Under the pieces are notes generated by a model. The model was not told where the DNA came from. It did not search any database and saw only the letters and a program-made list of their open reading frames with translations. A DNA stretch of 33,600 nt from an uncultured Collinsella sp. (GTDB lineage Bacteria > Actinomycetota > Coriobacteriia > Coriobacteriales > Coriobacteriaceae), in contig UQKU01000027.1 in NCBI GenBank assembly GCA_900541675.1, positions 1 to 33,600 on the forward strand. Reading direction: 5' to 3'. Position 1 is the first letter of the stretch, and every line of letters begins with the position of its first letter. This document shows, piece by piece, positions 14,769 through 22,607 of the stretch. The position numbers and the translations under genes are program-made.

Positions 14769-16565
14769 ATGTCTGAACAGGCAAATAATGGTTGTGCTGC
14801 CGACTTTGGTGTGCGTCTGATTGGCTGTGCCGACGATGCGGTTTTGCCCATTGGCATGCACGACTATATGGAGGCTCTTGGTTGCTTCGCACTGGTCGAC
14901 AAGACCATGTTTATTGCCGATGTGCTGGACTGTGACGCGTCCGTTGTGGTGTGCTGTCGACCCGAGGGTTTTGGCAAGAGCATGAACTTGTTGATGCTCA
15001 AGGCTTTTCTGGAGCGTCCCGCAGTTGGTCGCGCCGGTCGGATCTCGTTTGCCGAAACTCAGATTTGGGGTGCGGATGGCGGGCGCTATCGGAATGAGTA
15101 TGCGTGCTATCCAGTGATATCGCTGGACTTTTCTGGCGCTGCGAGGCGTGGTGCCTCTGTTGTCGGCGTCGTGCGTGATGCTCTTTCGGGCGAATGCGCT
15201 CGCTTGATGCAACTCTTGGAAGCTCCGGATTTAGCTCGAGATAAGGTGCGTCACATCGAACGCGTTGCGCGTGGCGTAGCGAGCGCGGACGAGGTTGACT
15301 CGGTGCTCGGTGTGCTCATTGAGCTGCTGGAGATTGCCTGCGATGAGCAGGTTGTATTGCTCGTTGATGGGTGCGACGCGGCGTGGTCGCGCCGTGCGAG
15401 CGCGAGGGACGCTTCCGTCGTCGGTCCGGCGGAGCTGCTCGATCGCGTGCTGTTCGACGCCATTGCCACCGCGGGCCATTCGCTACGGTTGACGTGTCTG
15501 ATGGGGGAGCGTCCCGGTCCTGCCGAGGAGGCGCTTTCTTCGCGCAGCTGCTCGTATCGTCTTTCGACGCCCCTTTCGACGTGGTGCGACCGTTGGTTCG
15601 GCTTTTCGGATGCCGAGGTCGAGGCTCTGTTGAGCCATGCTGGACGCGAGGAATACCTGGATGATGCGCGTGAATGGCTCGAGGGATATCGGTTTGGCAG
15701 CGCCTATTGCTCGAGTCCGGCGCGTGTGATCGGGTTTCTGGACCGGGGCTGCACGGCGCCTGTGCGAGCCGATCTGTACGGGTATACCGATTGTCTAAGT
15801 AGGGTAGTTTCCAGGTGGAATCTCGACCGCTTTTCGGTCTTGTTCGATTTGCTCGAGGCCCATGGATGCGTTGAGGTCCCAGTCTGTTTGGGTGCTACGG
15901 GGTCAGAGACCTCGTCTGATGATGGTTTGTGGACGGCGCTGTATCTGTCCGGTTTCCTGACGACTGATATGACTGAAGAACCGGAGCGTGACAGCTGCTC
16001 CCGTGCTCTGCGGTTGCCCAATAATGAGCTTCGCCAGGCCTTGCGTCTGGTGATTATTGAGTGGTTTGAGAGCACTGCCGAAGACATTCGAGACGTCGAT
16101 GCGTTTCGCGACGGGTTGTGCCGTGGGGACGAGGGCGCGGTGAGACAGGCACTAGACCGCATCCTGGGAGATGCGGGAATCGGTGCGACCGACCCAGATG
16201 CGCCGCTGCCATATCATCTGCTCTTGCAGGGGCTCTGCTTTGGCTTACCAGGCTATGCCAATCCCGCCTCGAGGCGAAAGCGTGGCACGGATCGCTGGGA
16301 CATCCAGGTTTTTCCTACGGGCGCTGTGTTTGACGCGGCAGACACGATCGGTATGCTCGATGAACGGCCGCTGATAACGATCAACATGATGTATGACCCA
16401 GGTGTGGATGCGCTGGGGTTGGAATTGCTGGCGGTGCAGTCGCTGCTCGACATAGAGCGCGACGGCATCGACAAGATTCGTGTACCGCGACCCGGTGTGG
16501 GCCGCATGCGCTGGGGATTCGGTTTTGATGGGCTTCGTGTGGCTGCGGTGTGCCAGCGGCTGTAG
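14769..16565 (+). CDS. Predicted AAA-ATPase / DUF1703-type protein with degenerate nuclease end
   Basis: A 598-residue protein of the 'predicted AAA-ATPase' family common in gut bacteria. The N-terminus has the family pattern LPIGMHDYMEAL...LVDKTMFIADVL and a P-loop CRPEGFGKSM (about 63-72). A likely Walker B is VVLLVDGCDAAW. The C-terminus matches the PD-(D/E)XK nuclease domain usually fused to this family: YHLLLQGLCFGLPGY and TDRWDIQVFP keep the first acidic residue, but the following strand (LITINMMYDPG) lacks the E-x-K pair, so nuclease activity is doubtful. The ATG at 14769 has AGGGGA eight bases upstream; an upstream in-frame ATG at 14637 overlaps the terminator. Function of the family is unknown. 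No partner gene is adjacent. Confidence 0.8.
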   Translation: MSEQANNGCAADFGVRLIGCADDAVLPIGMHDYMEALGCFALVDKTMFIADVLDCDASVVVCCRPEGFGKSMNLLMLKAFLERPAVGRAGRISFAETQIWGADGGRYRNEYACYPVISLDFSGAARRGASVVGVVRDALSGECARLMQLLEAPDLARDKVRHIERVARGVASADEVDSVLGVLIELLEIACDEQVVLLVDGCDAAWSRRASARDASVVGPAELLDRVLFDAIATAGHSLRLTCLMGERPGPAEEALSSRSCSYRLSTPLSTWCDRWFGFSDAEVEALLSHAGREEYLDDAREWLEGYRFGSAYCSSPARVIGFLDRGCTAPVRADLYGYTDCLSRVVSRWNLDRFSVLFDLLEAHGCVEVPVCLGATGSETSSDDGLWTALYLSGFLTTDMTEEPERDSCSRALRLPNNELRQALRLVIIEWFESTAEDIRDVDAFRDGLCRGDEGAVRQALDRILGDAGIGATDPDAPLPYHLLLQGLCFGLPGYANPASRRKRGTDRWDIQVFPTGAVFDAADTIGMLDERPLITINMMYDPGVDALGLELLAVQSLLDIERDGIDKIRVPRPGVGRMRWGFGFDGLRVAAVCQRL

Positions 16566-16592
16566 GGGCAGGCGATACTGTAAGTGTGTCCG

Positions 16593-17612
16593 CTACTCTG
16601 CGTCCTTCATGGGCGGCATGGGCTTCCAGTCGGGATCCTTGATGATCTTGCGGGCGTCTTTCATGCCGCGGCGCAGCGCCGGGATGCCGGTCTTAAAGCA
16701 CTTGTCGACCGCTGCAAGACGAATGAACTCCTTGCAGAAGGTCGCGGCGTTACCCAGACGGAACAGGATGGGACGGTAATCGCCGTAGATTTGCATGTAG
16801 CGGGCCAAAAAGCCGCGATTGCGCATGATGTAGTAGCGGTTAGTGTCGCTCGTGGAGTTGAGCTGTCGTTTGCCGGCGATGTCCCAGTTAGAGACGGCGC
16901 GGGCACGCTTGAGCACCACGTCGGCAACCACGGCAGCGGGAAAGTGCTGGCTGGCAACATAGCCGTAGCAGGCATCGTCGCCGTAGATGAAAAAGCGTGC
17001 ATCGGGCAGGCCGATCTTGTCGACTACGCGGCGCGAGAACAGGCCGCCTTCAAAGCACAGCTGGTTCATGGTGCGGTAGCCCTCGGGGCCCAGGTCCCAC
17101 TTAGCGATGGGGTTGGGGATACCAAGCGAAAGGATGAGCTGGTACTGCCAAAAGAAGGCGCCACCGTCGAAGTCCAGGCGCGAACCCTGGATGACGTCGT
17201 AGCGGTCCGTCCATTTGGCCAGGCGCTCAATACCCTCGGGGATAACGAGCACGTCGTCGTCCATGACCCAAAACCACTGCGCGCCCAGGTCGTAGGCGCG
17301 CTTGGTGCCAGCGGAGAAGCCACCTGCGCCGCCACCGTTTTCAAGCTGCGGGTCGTAGATGACACGGCCGGTGCCGCCCTTTGCGTCGGGCTGATCGGTG
17401 TCGATGCCCCACAGGTTGGCCAAGCGCTCGTTGAATGCGGCGCACATGGTCTCGGTCTCGCGTGAATTCTCGTTGTCGACGATCACGATACGCCAAGGCG
17501 TTGCCGTGAGCTCGGTCATGGAGTCGAACAGGTTGGCCAGAAGCTCCTGGCGCTTATAGGTGACGACGACGATGGCAAGCTTGTCGATGGGGGCGGGGAG
17601 GGTGGAAGTCAT
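16593..17612 (-). CDS. Family 2 glycosyltransferase, GlfT2-like (galactofuranosyl/rhamnosyl type)
   Basis: A 339-residue GT-A fold transferase. It has IVVVTYKRQELL near the start, a glycine-rich acceptor/donor loop ENGGGAGGFSAG (91-102), a WVMDDD metal-binding motif (D118-D120) and FIYGDDACYG, whose acidic pair is typical of the catalytic base region. These resemble galactofuranosyl- and rhamnosyltransferases; the sugar is not assigned. No membrane helices are seen, so it probably acts at the inner face of the membrane on a surface glycan. The ATG at 17612 has AAAGGA ten bases upstream. It converges with the ATPase gene (27-base gap, no clear terminator). Confidence 0.88.
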   Translation of the reverse strand: MTSTLPAPIDKLAIVVVTYKRQELLANLFDSMTELTATPWRIVIVDNENSRETETMCAAFNERLANLWGIDTDQPDAKGGTGRVIYDPQLENGGGAGGFSAGTKRAYDLGAQWFWVMDDDVLVIPEGIERLAKWTDRYDVIQGSRLDFDGGAFFWQYQLILSLGIPNPIAKWDLGPEGYRTMNQLCFEGGLFSRRVVDKIGLPDARFFIYGDDACYGYVASQHFPAAVVADVVLKRARAVSNWDIAGKRQLNSTSDTNRYYIMRNRGFLARYMQIYGDYRPILFRLGNAATFCKEFIRLAAVDKCFKTGIPALRRGMKDARKIIKDPDWKPMPPMKDAE

Positions 17613-17832
17613 GGGGAATATATCCTTTCACGCACGGCGGGCGAGCGCTGCGCGGAAGCTATCGAATGCGTCCGTTGGACGGCACCTATTGTAAAGGGTC
17701 GCTGCGCCATGTTGGCAAGGTTTGAATAAAACGCAGGAACCTGCCATGGGCATGGTGGCCGCGAAAAAGCGCAGCACTTCGATGGATATGTTGCGTGCGG
17801 CTTTGAGCTGCATGACGTCCTTTCGAATCGGT
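17613..17832. other. Divergent intergenic region, leader of the leftward glycosyltransferase
   Basis: About 220 bases that hold a vestigial coding start (17748-17813, minus) and short palindromes such as gcaggaacctgc near 17732. No intact gene is supported. Confidence 0.5.
17748..17813 (-). pseudogene. Vestigial acyltransferase-3 N-terminus
   Basis: On the minus strand an ATG at 17813 with a good AAAGGA site five bases upstream opens a frame reading MQLKAARNISIEVLRFFAA. The RNISIEVLRFFA part matches the usual start of membrane acyltransferase family 3 (OafA-like) proteins, whose first helix begins there. After about 22 codons the similarity and hydrophobic helix are lost, although the frame runs on to 17628. 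A TATAAT box lies upstream (17859-17854). It is best read as the leftover front end of a deleted acyltransferase gene, now serving as leader of the glycosyltransferase. The match is short, so confidence is modest. Confidence 0.45.
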
Positions 17833-17861
17833 TTGCCTCTGCGGGCTCCATAGATTATATA
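17833..17861 (+). promoter_or_regulatory. Candidate promoter of the four-glycosyltransferase cluster
   Basis: TTGCCT (17833-17838) and TATATA (17856-17861) are spaced by 17 bases. The same AT-rich box reads TATAAT on the minus strand (17859-17854) and could also serve the leftward gene. A GC-rich palindrome, cgcccgcgggcg, lies just downstream. Confidence 0.5.
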
Positions 17862-17924
17862 AACGCCCGCGGGCGGGACGACCCTTTGATACCATTAACG
17901 GCAGGGATTTCCTAAGGAGCACAT

Positions 17925-19028
17925 TTGTCTACTAATTCCTCTGGCAGCCCTGTCCTGTCGCTGCTAATTCCCATCTACAACGTTGAGCGCTATCTGCGCG
18001 AGTGCCTCGATTCCGCCGTGGCGCAGACGCTCGAGGACATCGAAATCATCTGCATCAACGACGGCTCTACCGACAACTCGCCGGCGATTATCCGCGAGTA
18101 CATGGAGCGCGACGCGCGTGTGAAGATGATCGACAAGGCCAATAGCGGTTACGGCGACTCCATGAACCGCGGGCTTGAGATGGCGCGCGGCAAGTACGTG
18201 GGCATTCTGGAGTCCGATGACTTTATGGCGCCCGATGCGCTGGAGAAGCTCGTGGCAGCTGCCGAGCGCTTCAATACCGACTTTGCGAAGGCAAATTTTG
18301 ACTTCTACTGGTCTAAGCCCGAGGAGCGCCGCTCGCTGCACGAGATGTTTAAGGCAAGGGACTGTGACAAGCCGGTGCATCCGAGCGACACGACGCAGTT
18401 CTTTAAGCAAAAGCCGTCGATTTGGTCGGCCGTGTACCGCCGTGATTTTCTTGAGCGCAACGGCATCAAGTTCCTGCCGACTCCGGGAGCATCCTTTCAG
18501 GACACGTCGTTTGCCTTTAAGGCGATCGCATGCGCCGACAAGGCCGTTTACCTGCACGATGCCGTGCTTTCGTATCGTCAGGACAACGAGAACTCCTCGG
18601 TTAATTCTTCGGCCAAGGTCTTTTGCGTCAATACCGAGTATGCCGAGATTGAGCGTTGGATCAGAGAGGAATATGCCTGCGACCACGCAAGCGATGACGT
18701 CGCCCGCATGCTCAAGTTCAATCAGCTCATTAAATACGATTCGTATATGTGGAACTATGTGCGCTTGGCACCCAAGTTCTATAAGGAGTTCCTGGTGCAG
18801 ATGGCCAAGGAATTCCAAGCGGCCTTGGACGCCGGGGAGTTTTCGCTGGACGATCTTAAGCCGTGGAAGCGCGCGAATCTCGCTGCCATCCTCAAAGATC
18901 CAGAGGGCTGGGTTGACGAGCATCCGCACTTTGCAACGGATGGTGCCTTGGGGCGCGCTAAGTATTACGCCTCGGTTGGAGGCCCTGGTGTGGTCGCCGC
19001 CTTCCTCATCGAATCGCTGAGGGGGTAG
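17925..19028 (+). CDS. Family 2 glycosyltransferase (duplicate A)
   Basis: A 367-residue GT-A transferase of the EpsJ/capsular type. The N-terminal Rossmann-like nucleotide-sugar domain shows LLIPIYNVERYL, ICINDGSTDNSP, NSGYGDSMNRGLE and ILESDDFM (DxD-type metal site). A second conserved block is IWSAVYRRDFL...FLPTPGASFQD and YRQDNENSSVNS. It is not exported. The start is TTG at 17925 with AAGGAG five bases upstream. First of four same-strand transferase genes, presumably making a surface polysaccharide or teichoic-acid-like glycan. It is a close paralogue of the gene at 20150; part of their DNA is identical. Confidence 0.9.
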   Translation: MSTNSSGSPVLSLLIPIYNVERYLRECLDSAVAQTLEDIEIICINDGSTDNSPAIIREYMERDARVKMIDKANSGYGDSMNRGLEMARGKYVGILESDDFMAPDALEKLVAAAERFNTDFAKANFDFYWSKPEERRSLHEMFKARDCDKPVHPSDTTQFFKQKPSIWSAVYRRDFLERNGIKFLPTPGASFQDTSFAFKAIACADKAVYLHDAVLSYRQDNENSSVNSSAKVFCVNTEYAEIERWIREEYACDHASDDVARMLKFNQLIKYDSYMWNYVRLAPKFYKEFLVQMAKEFQAALDAGEFSLDDLKPWKRANLAAILKDPEGWVDEHPHFATDGALGRAKYYASVGGPGVVAAFLIESLRG

Positions 19029-19034
19029 GTCGGT

Positions 19035-20075
19035 ATGGGAGAGGCCTCGATTCCCAAAGCGACTATTGTCGTTCCCGTATACAACTCCGCGCGCTCCATT
19101 CAGAGATGCCTCGACTCGCTGCTGGCACAGTCTGAGCGCTCGATTCAGGTTGTCTGTGTCAACGACGGTTCGGTTGACGATTCGCTGGGCGTCTTGCGTC
19201 AAATTGCGCAGGCCGACGACCGTGTGCTGGTGATTGACCAGGAAAACGCTGGTGTCTCGTGCGCTCGAAATGCCGGTATCGATGCCGCCGAGGGCAAGAC
19301 CGTCTTTTTTGTGGACGCCGACGATTACATCGACGCCCAGACGGTCGAGTGCGTGCTGCATGCCATGGAGTCTGCAGATGCCGAGGTCGCCGTTTTTGGC
19401 GGCGTTTGCGAGCCGTCCGACGCCGCGCCCAAGCGGGTCCAGCAACTCATGAGCCCCAAGGCGGGCACTTTTGGCGCCCGTGATCCCCAGTTGCTGTTCC
19501 ACGCAAACGCACAGCCCTATGCGTGCCGCGCGGCTTTTTCGCGCGAGCTGCTCAATCGCGAGGGCATACGTTTTGCCCCCGGCTTGGCCTTGGGCGAGGA
19601 CGTTGTGTTCCAGTTTGCAGCTTACGCGCTGGCCTCAAAGACCGTCGTCATGCCGGTCAGGTTCTACCACTACGTGATGGAGAGCGAATCGGCGACGCAC
19701 GAGTTCAACAGTGCCGAGGCTCGCGCCAAAAAGCTTGACGCCCACATGAGGATGCTCGAGGAGGTCTTGGAGGACTGGGCAGCCTACGGTCTTTTGGACC
19801 TGTGTCCCGGCGAGCTGATAACTTGGTTTTTGGACCTCATTGTGTTCGACCTGGCGCGCTTGGATGCCGATGACTTCCATCGCGTGGCGGCTCGCGTCAA
19901 CATGGACCTCACCACGTTTTTGGGAACGGAGTGGGCGGATATGCCTGCTAAGGGCGCCGTTCGCCGTGTTGCCCACAAGCTCGTTGCGGCGACCTCGGGC
20001 GTTTCGATGGTAGACGCCACGCTGTTCTATCTTTCGACTCGCGGTCTCAAAGCCTGCCTGGAGCGCTTTCTCTAA
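19035..20075 (+). CDS. Family 2 glycosyltransferase
   Basis: A 346-residue GT-A transferase. Motifs are IVVPVYNSARSIQRCLDSLL, VCVNDGSVDDS, NAGVSCARNAGID and VFFVDADDYID (metal-binding DAD/DD). A later GEDVVFQF marks the usual ED acceptor-site motif. It begins six bases after the preceding gene with a GGTCGG-type site, so it is co-transcribed. The sugar and acceptor are unknown. Its C-terminal part, from about residue 200, is not similar to the duplicates on either side. Confidence 0.9.
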   Translation: MGEASIPKATIVVPVYNSARSIQRCLDSLLAQSERSIQVVCVNDGSVDDSLGVLRQIAQADDRVLVIDQENAGVSCARNAGIDAAEGKTVFFVDADDYIDAQTVECVLHAMESADAEVAVFGGVCEPSDAAPKRVQQLMSPKAGTFGARDPQLLFHANAQPYACRAAFSRELLNREGIRFAPGLALGEDVVFQFAAYALASKTVVMPVRFYHYVMESESATHEFNSAEARAKKLDAHMRMLEEVLEDWAAYGLLDLCPGELITWFLDLIVFDLARLDADDFHRVAARVNMDLTTFLGTEWADMPAKGAVRRVAHKLVAATSGVSMVDATLFYLSTRGLKACLERFL

Positions 20076-20149
20076 TTCCAAGCGCTGCCGCCCGCCGCAA
20101 CTCGGCTGCTAAAATAACCCTGTTACACGCTATTCAACAGGAGGTTCTC

Positions 20150-21268
20150 TTGCAGAACTCTGATACCCCTAAAGTTTCGTTGCTCGTCCCCATTTGCAAT
20201 GTCGAGTGCTATCTGCGCGAGTGCCTCGATTCCGCCGTGGCGCAGACGCTCAAGGACATCGAGATCATCTGCATCAACGATGGCTCCACCGATAGCTCGC
20301 CAGATATCATCCGCGAGTACATGGAGCGCGACCCCCGTGTAAAGATGATCGATAAAGCCAACAGCGGCTACGGTGACTCGATGAACCGCGGCCTGGAGAT
20401 GGCACGCGGTGAGTACGTGGGCATCCTTGAGTCCGACGACTTTATGTTTGAGGATTCGCTCCAAAAGCTGGTCGTCAAGGCCGATGCTGAACATGCCGAT
20501 GTGGTAAAGGGCGACTTTTACCTGTATTGGTCCACGCCCAGCGAGCGCCGTGAGCTGTTTGGGATTATCGACGAGCACATGACGGGCGCCGTGTATCGCC
20601 CCGTCGATCGCCCGGGCATCTTCTACCGCAAACCTTCCATTTGGTCGGCTATCTATCGGCGCGAGTTCCTCAACGACAATCAGATTCGGTTCCTTCCCAC
20701 GCCGGGTGCCTCGTATCAGGATGCGGGCTTTAACTTTAAGGTTTGGGCTTGCGCCGAGCGCGCCGCGTTTATTGCGGACTCCATTTTGTGCTATCGCCAG
20801 GATAACGAGAAGAGCTCTGTTAATTCGCCCAACAAGGTGTTTTGCGTGTGCGACGAATATGCCGAGATGCAACGTTTTTTGGACGAGCGTCCCGAGCTCA
20901 AGGCTCAGCTCCAGGGCATTTTAATGCGCATGAAGGTCGATACGTACCGTTGGAATGACGAACGCCTGGTCGATGAGCTGCGCGAGCAGTTTTGGGAGAA
21001 GGCTTCACCCGAGCTCAAGGCCGATTGGGATGCCGGTCGCTTTGACCTGTCGCTGTTCGATCCACGCGGCGAGACCGATTTGCGCCTGATGGTCAAGTCG
21101 CCCCGCGCCTATATCGATTCGCGCTTTGACTTTAAGAAGCCGGGCAAGCTCAATACGTTTAAGCATTACTTTAAGATTGGCGGCCTGCCGCTGGTCTGGC
21201 GTGTGCTGACATATCAGCGCACCTACGGTGATAATCCGCACCCCGATGACGTTCCGGCCGCACAGTAG
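20150..21268 (+). CDS. Family 2 glycosyltransferase (duplicate C)
   Basis: A 372-residue paralogue of the gene at 17925. It shares VAQTLKDIEIICINDGSTD, NSGYGDSMNRGLEMARG, ILESDDFM, IWSAIYRREFL and FLPTPGASYQD with it, while the C-terminal 120 residues diverge. The start is TTG at 20150 behind AGGAGG, six bases away. It lies 74 bases after the previous gene, with an AT-rich segment (ctaaaataaccc) that could hold a secondary promoter. A duplicated N-terminal catalytic domain with a variable C-terminus suggests related donors and different acceptors. Confidence 0.9.
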   Translation: MQNSDTPKVSLLVPICNVECYLRECLDSAVAQTLKDIEIICINDGSTDSSPDIIREYMERDPRVKMIDKANSGYGDSMNRGLEMARGEYVGILESDDFMFEDSLQKLVVKADAEHADVVKGDFYLYWSTPSERRELFGIIDEHMTGAVYRPVDRPGIFYRKPSIWSAIYRREFLNDNQIRFLPTPGASYQDAGFNFKVWACAERAAFIADSILCYRQDNEKSSVNSPNKVFCVCDEYAEMQRFLDERPELKAQLQGILMRMKVDTYRWNDERLVDELREQFWEKASPELKADWDAGRFDLSLFDPRGETDLRLMVKSPRAYIDSRFDFKKPGKLNTFKHYFKIGGLPLVWRVLTYQRTYGDNPHPDDVPAAQ

Positions 21269-21280
21269 GAGCACTTGACT

Positions 21281-22348
21281 ATGACTACCTCCAAGATTTC
21301 TGTTGTCGTTCCCATCTATAAGGTAGAGGAGTGCCTGGCCTGGTGCCTGGACTCCCTGCTTGCGCAGGACATGCCCGATTGGGAAGGCGTGCTGGTCAAC
21401 GATGGCTCGCCGGACGGTTCGCGCGATATTGCGGCTGCCTATTGCGAAAAGGACGCGCGCTTTACGCTGGTCGATAAGCCAAACGGCGGCCTGTCGAGCG
21501 CGCGCAATGCGGGCATCGCCGCGTCCACGGCGCCTATCGTTGCGTTTTTGGATTCCGACGACCGCTTTGCGCCCGATGCATGCCGCGTGATCGTCGATGC
21601 CTTTGAGCGCGAGGACTGCGACGTTTTGACCTTTGGCGCGAATCCGTATCCGCTGGAAGCAGAGTATCCGTGGCTTAACTATGTACTGAGCCCGCGCGAT
21701 GCGTCGTTTAATGGCTATAGCTCGGACTTGCTGTTTAAGGAAGCGTCTCGCCCCTTTGCATGGCGCACCGCCTGCAAACGTGAGTTTTTGTTGGGTAACG
21801 GGATCGTGTTCGACGAAACCGTTAAGTATGGCGAGGACCAGGTCTTCGATTTTGCCGTGTACGGTCGCTCGCGCAAGACCGAGCTTATTTCGAACAAGCT
21901 GTATGACTACCGTGTGGCGCGCAAGGGCTCGCTTATGGACACCATGCGCTATGACGACGAGACGCGCTTGCTGGAGCATGTGAAGATTTACTCCGCGGTG
22001 CTGGCTGACTGGCAGCGCGACGGTCTCGATGCCCAACATGCTGATGACCTGGCATATTTCCTGTGCGATCTGGTGCTGTACGACGCACTCAGGTTACTGG
22101 GTTCGGACTGCGGCAAGGTGATTGCTGCCGTTGCCACGGCGCTTGCCGGTTCTGTCGTGGGTAGTGATGCTGCGCTCGCGCAATGTGCTCCTTCTGTTGC
22201 TGCTATGGTGCGTGCTGCGCTTACCAGCAAGGCTCCCAATGCCCACGAGTGCAAAAAGCTCATGTTCGATTACGACGTTTTGAGGTTTGGGCGCCTGGGT
22301 GCCTGCAAACGCATGGCAGTGAATATCCTGGGAAAGAGAGATTTGTAG
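21281..22348 (+). CDS. Family 2 glycosyltransferase
   Basis: A 355-residue GT-A transferase with VVVPIYKVEECLAWCLDSLL, LVNDGSPDGS, NGGLSSARNAGI, AFLDSDDRF (DSDD metal site) and YGEDQVFDF. The start is uncertain: ATG at 21281 lies nine bases after AGGAG, while a TTG at 21275, used as start-type codon by two neighbours, lies only three bases after it. The ATG is chosen for spacing. It follows the preceding gene closely and is the last in the cluster. It probably acts on the same surface glycan; the sugar is not assigned. Confidence 0.9.
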   Translation: MTTSKISVVVPIYKVEECLAWCLDSLLAQDMPDWEGVLVNDGSPDGSRDIAAAYCEKDARFTLVDKPNGGLSSARNAGIAASTAPIVAFLDSDDRFAPDACRVIVDAFEREDCDVLTFGANPYPLEAEYPWLNYVLSPRDASFNGYSSDLLFKEASRPFAWRTACKREFLLGNGIVFDETVKYGEDQVFDFAVYGRSRKTELISNKLYDYRVARKGSLMDTMRYDDETRLLEHVKIYSAVLADWQRDGLDAQHADDLAYFLCDLVLYDALRLLGSDCGKVIAAVATALAGSVVGSDAALAQCAPSVAAMVRAALTSKAPNAHECKKLMFDYDVLRFGRLGACKRMAVNILGKRDL

Positions 22349-22607
22349 ATCGGAGCGGCCATGTCTGTTGTCTAGTTAAACCATCGTCGTCGTTGCGTTT
22401 TGCTTGTTGCTGTGGCCTGCCCGCGCGTTTTGCTGGGTGGACCTTCTTGTCTCGGGTAGAGCGGTGCCCTGTCCACATTTGAATGCGAATGCTAATGGGG
22501 CTAATCAAATATATGTTTCGGTTTCAGACTTGAAAACGCTTGAATTCACCAGTTGTTAGTTTAAAAATAACATATAGATTCCGCCGGATTCGTGGAAAGG
22601 ATGTTCT

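Noticed and set aside
17964..19502. 512-codon minus-strand frame opposite two glycosyltransferases
   Set aside because: Antisense shadow; the plus-strand frames have catalytic motifs and ribosome sites.
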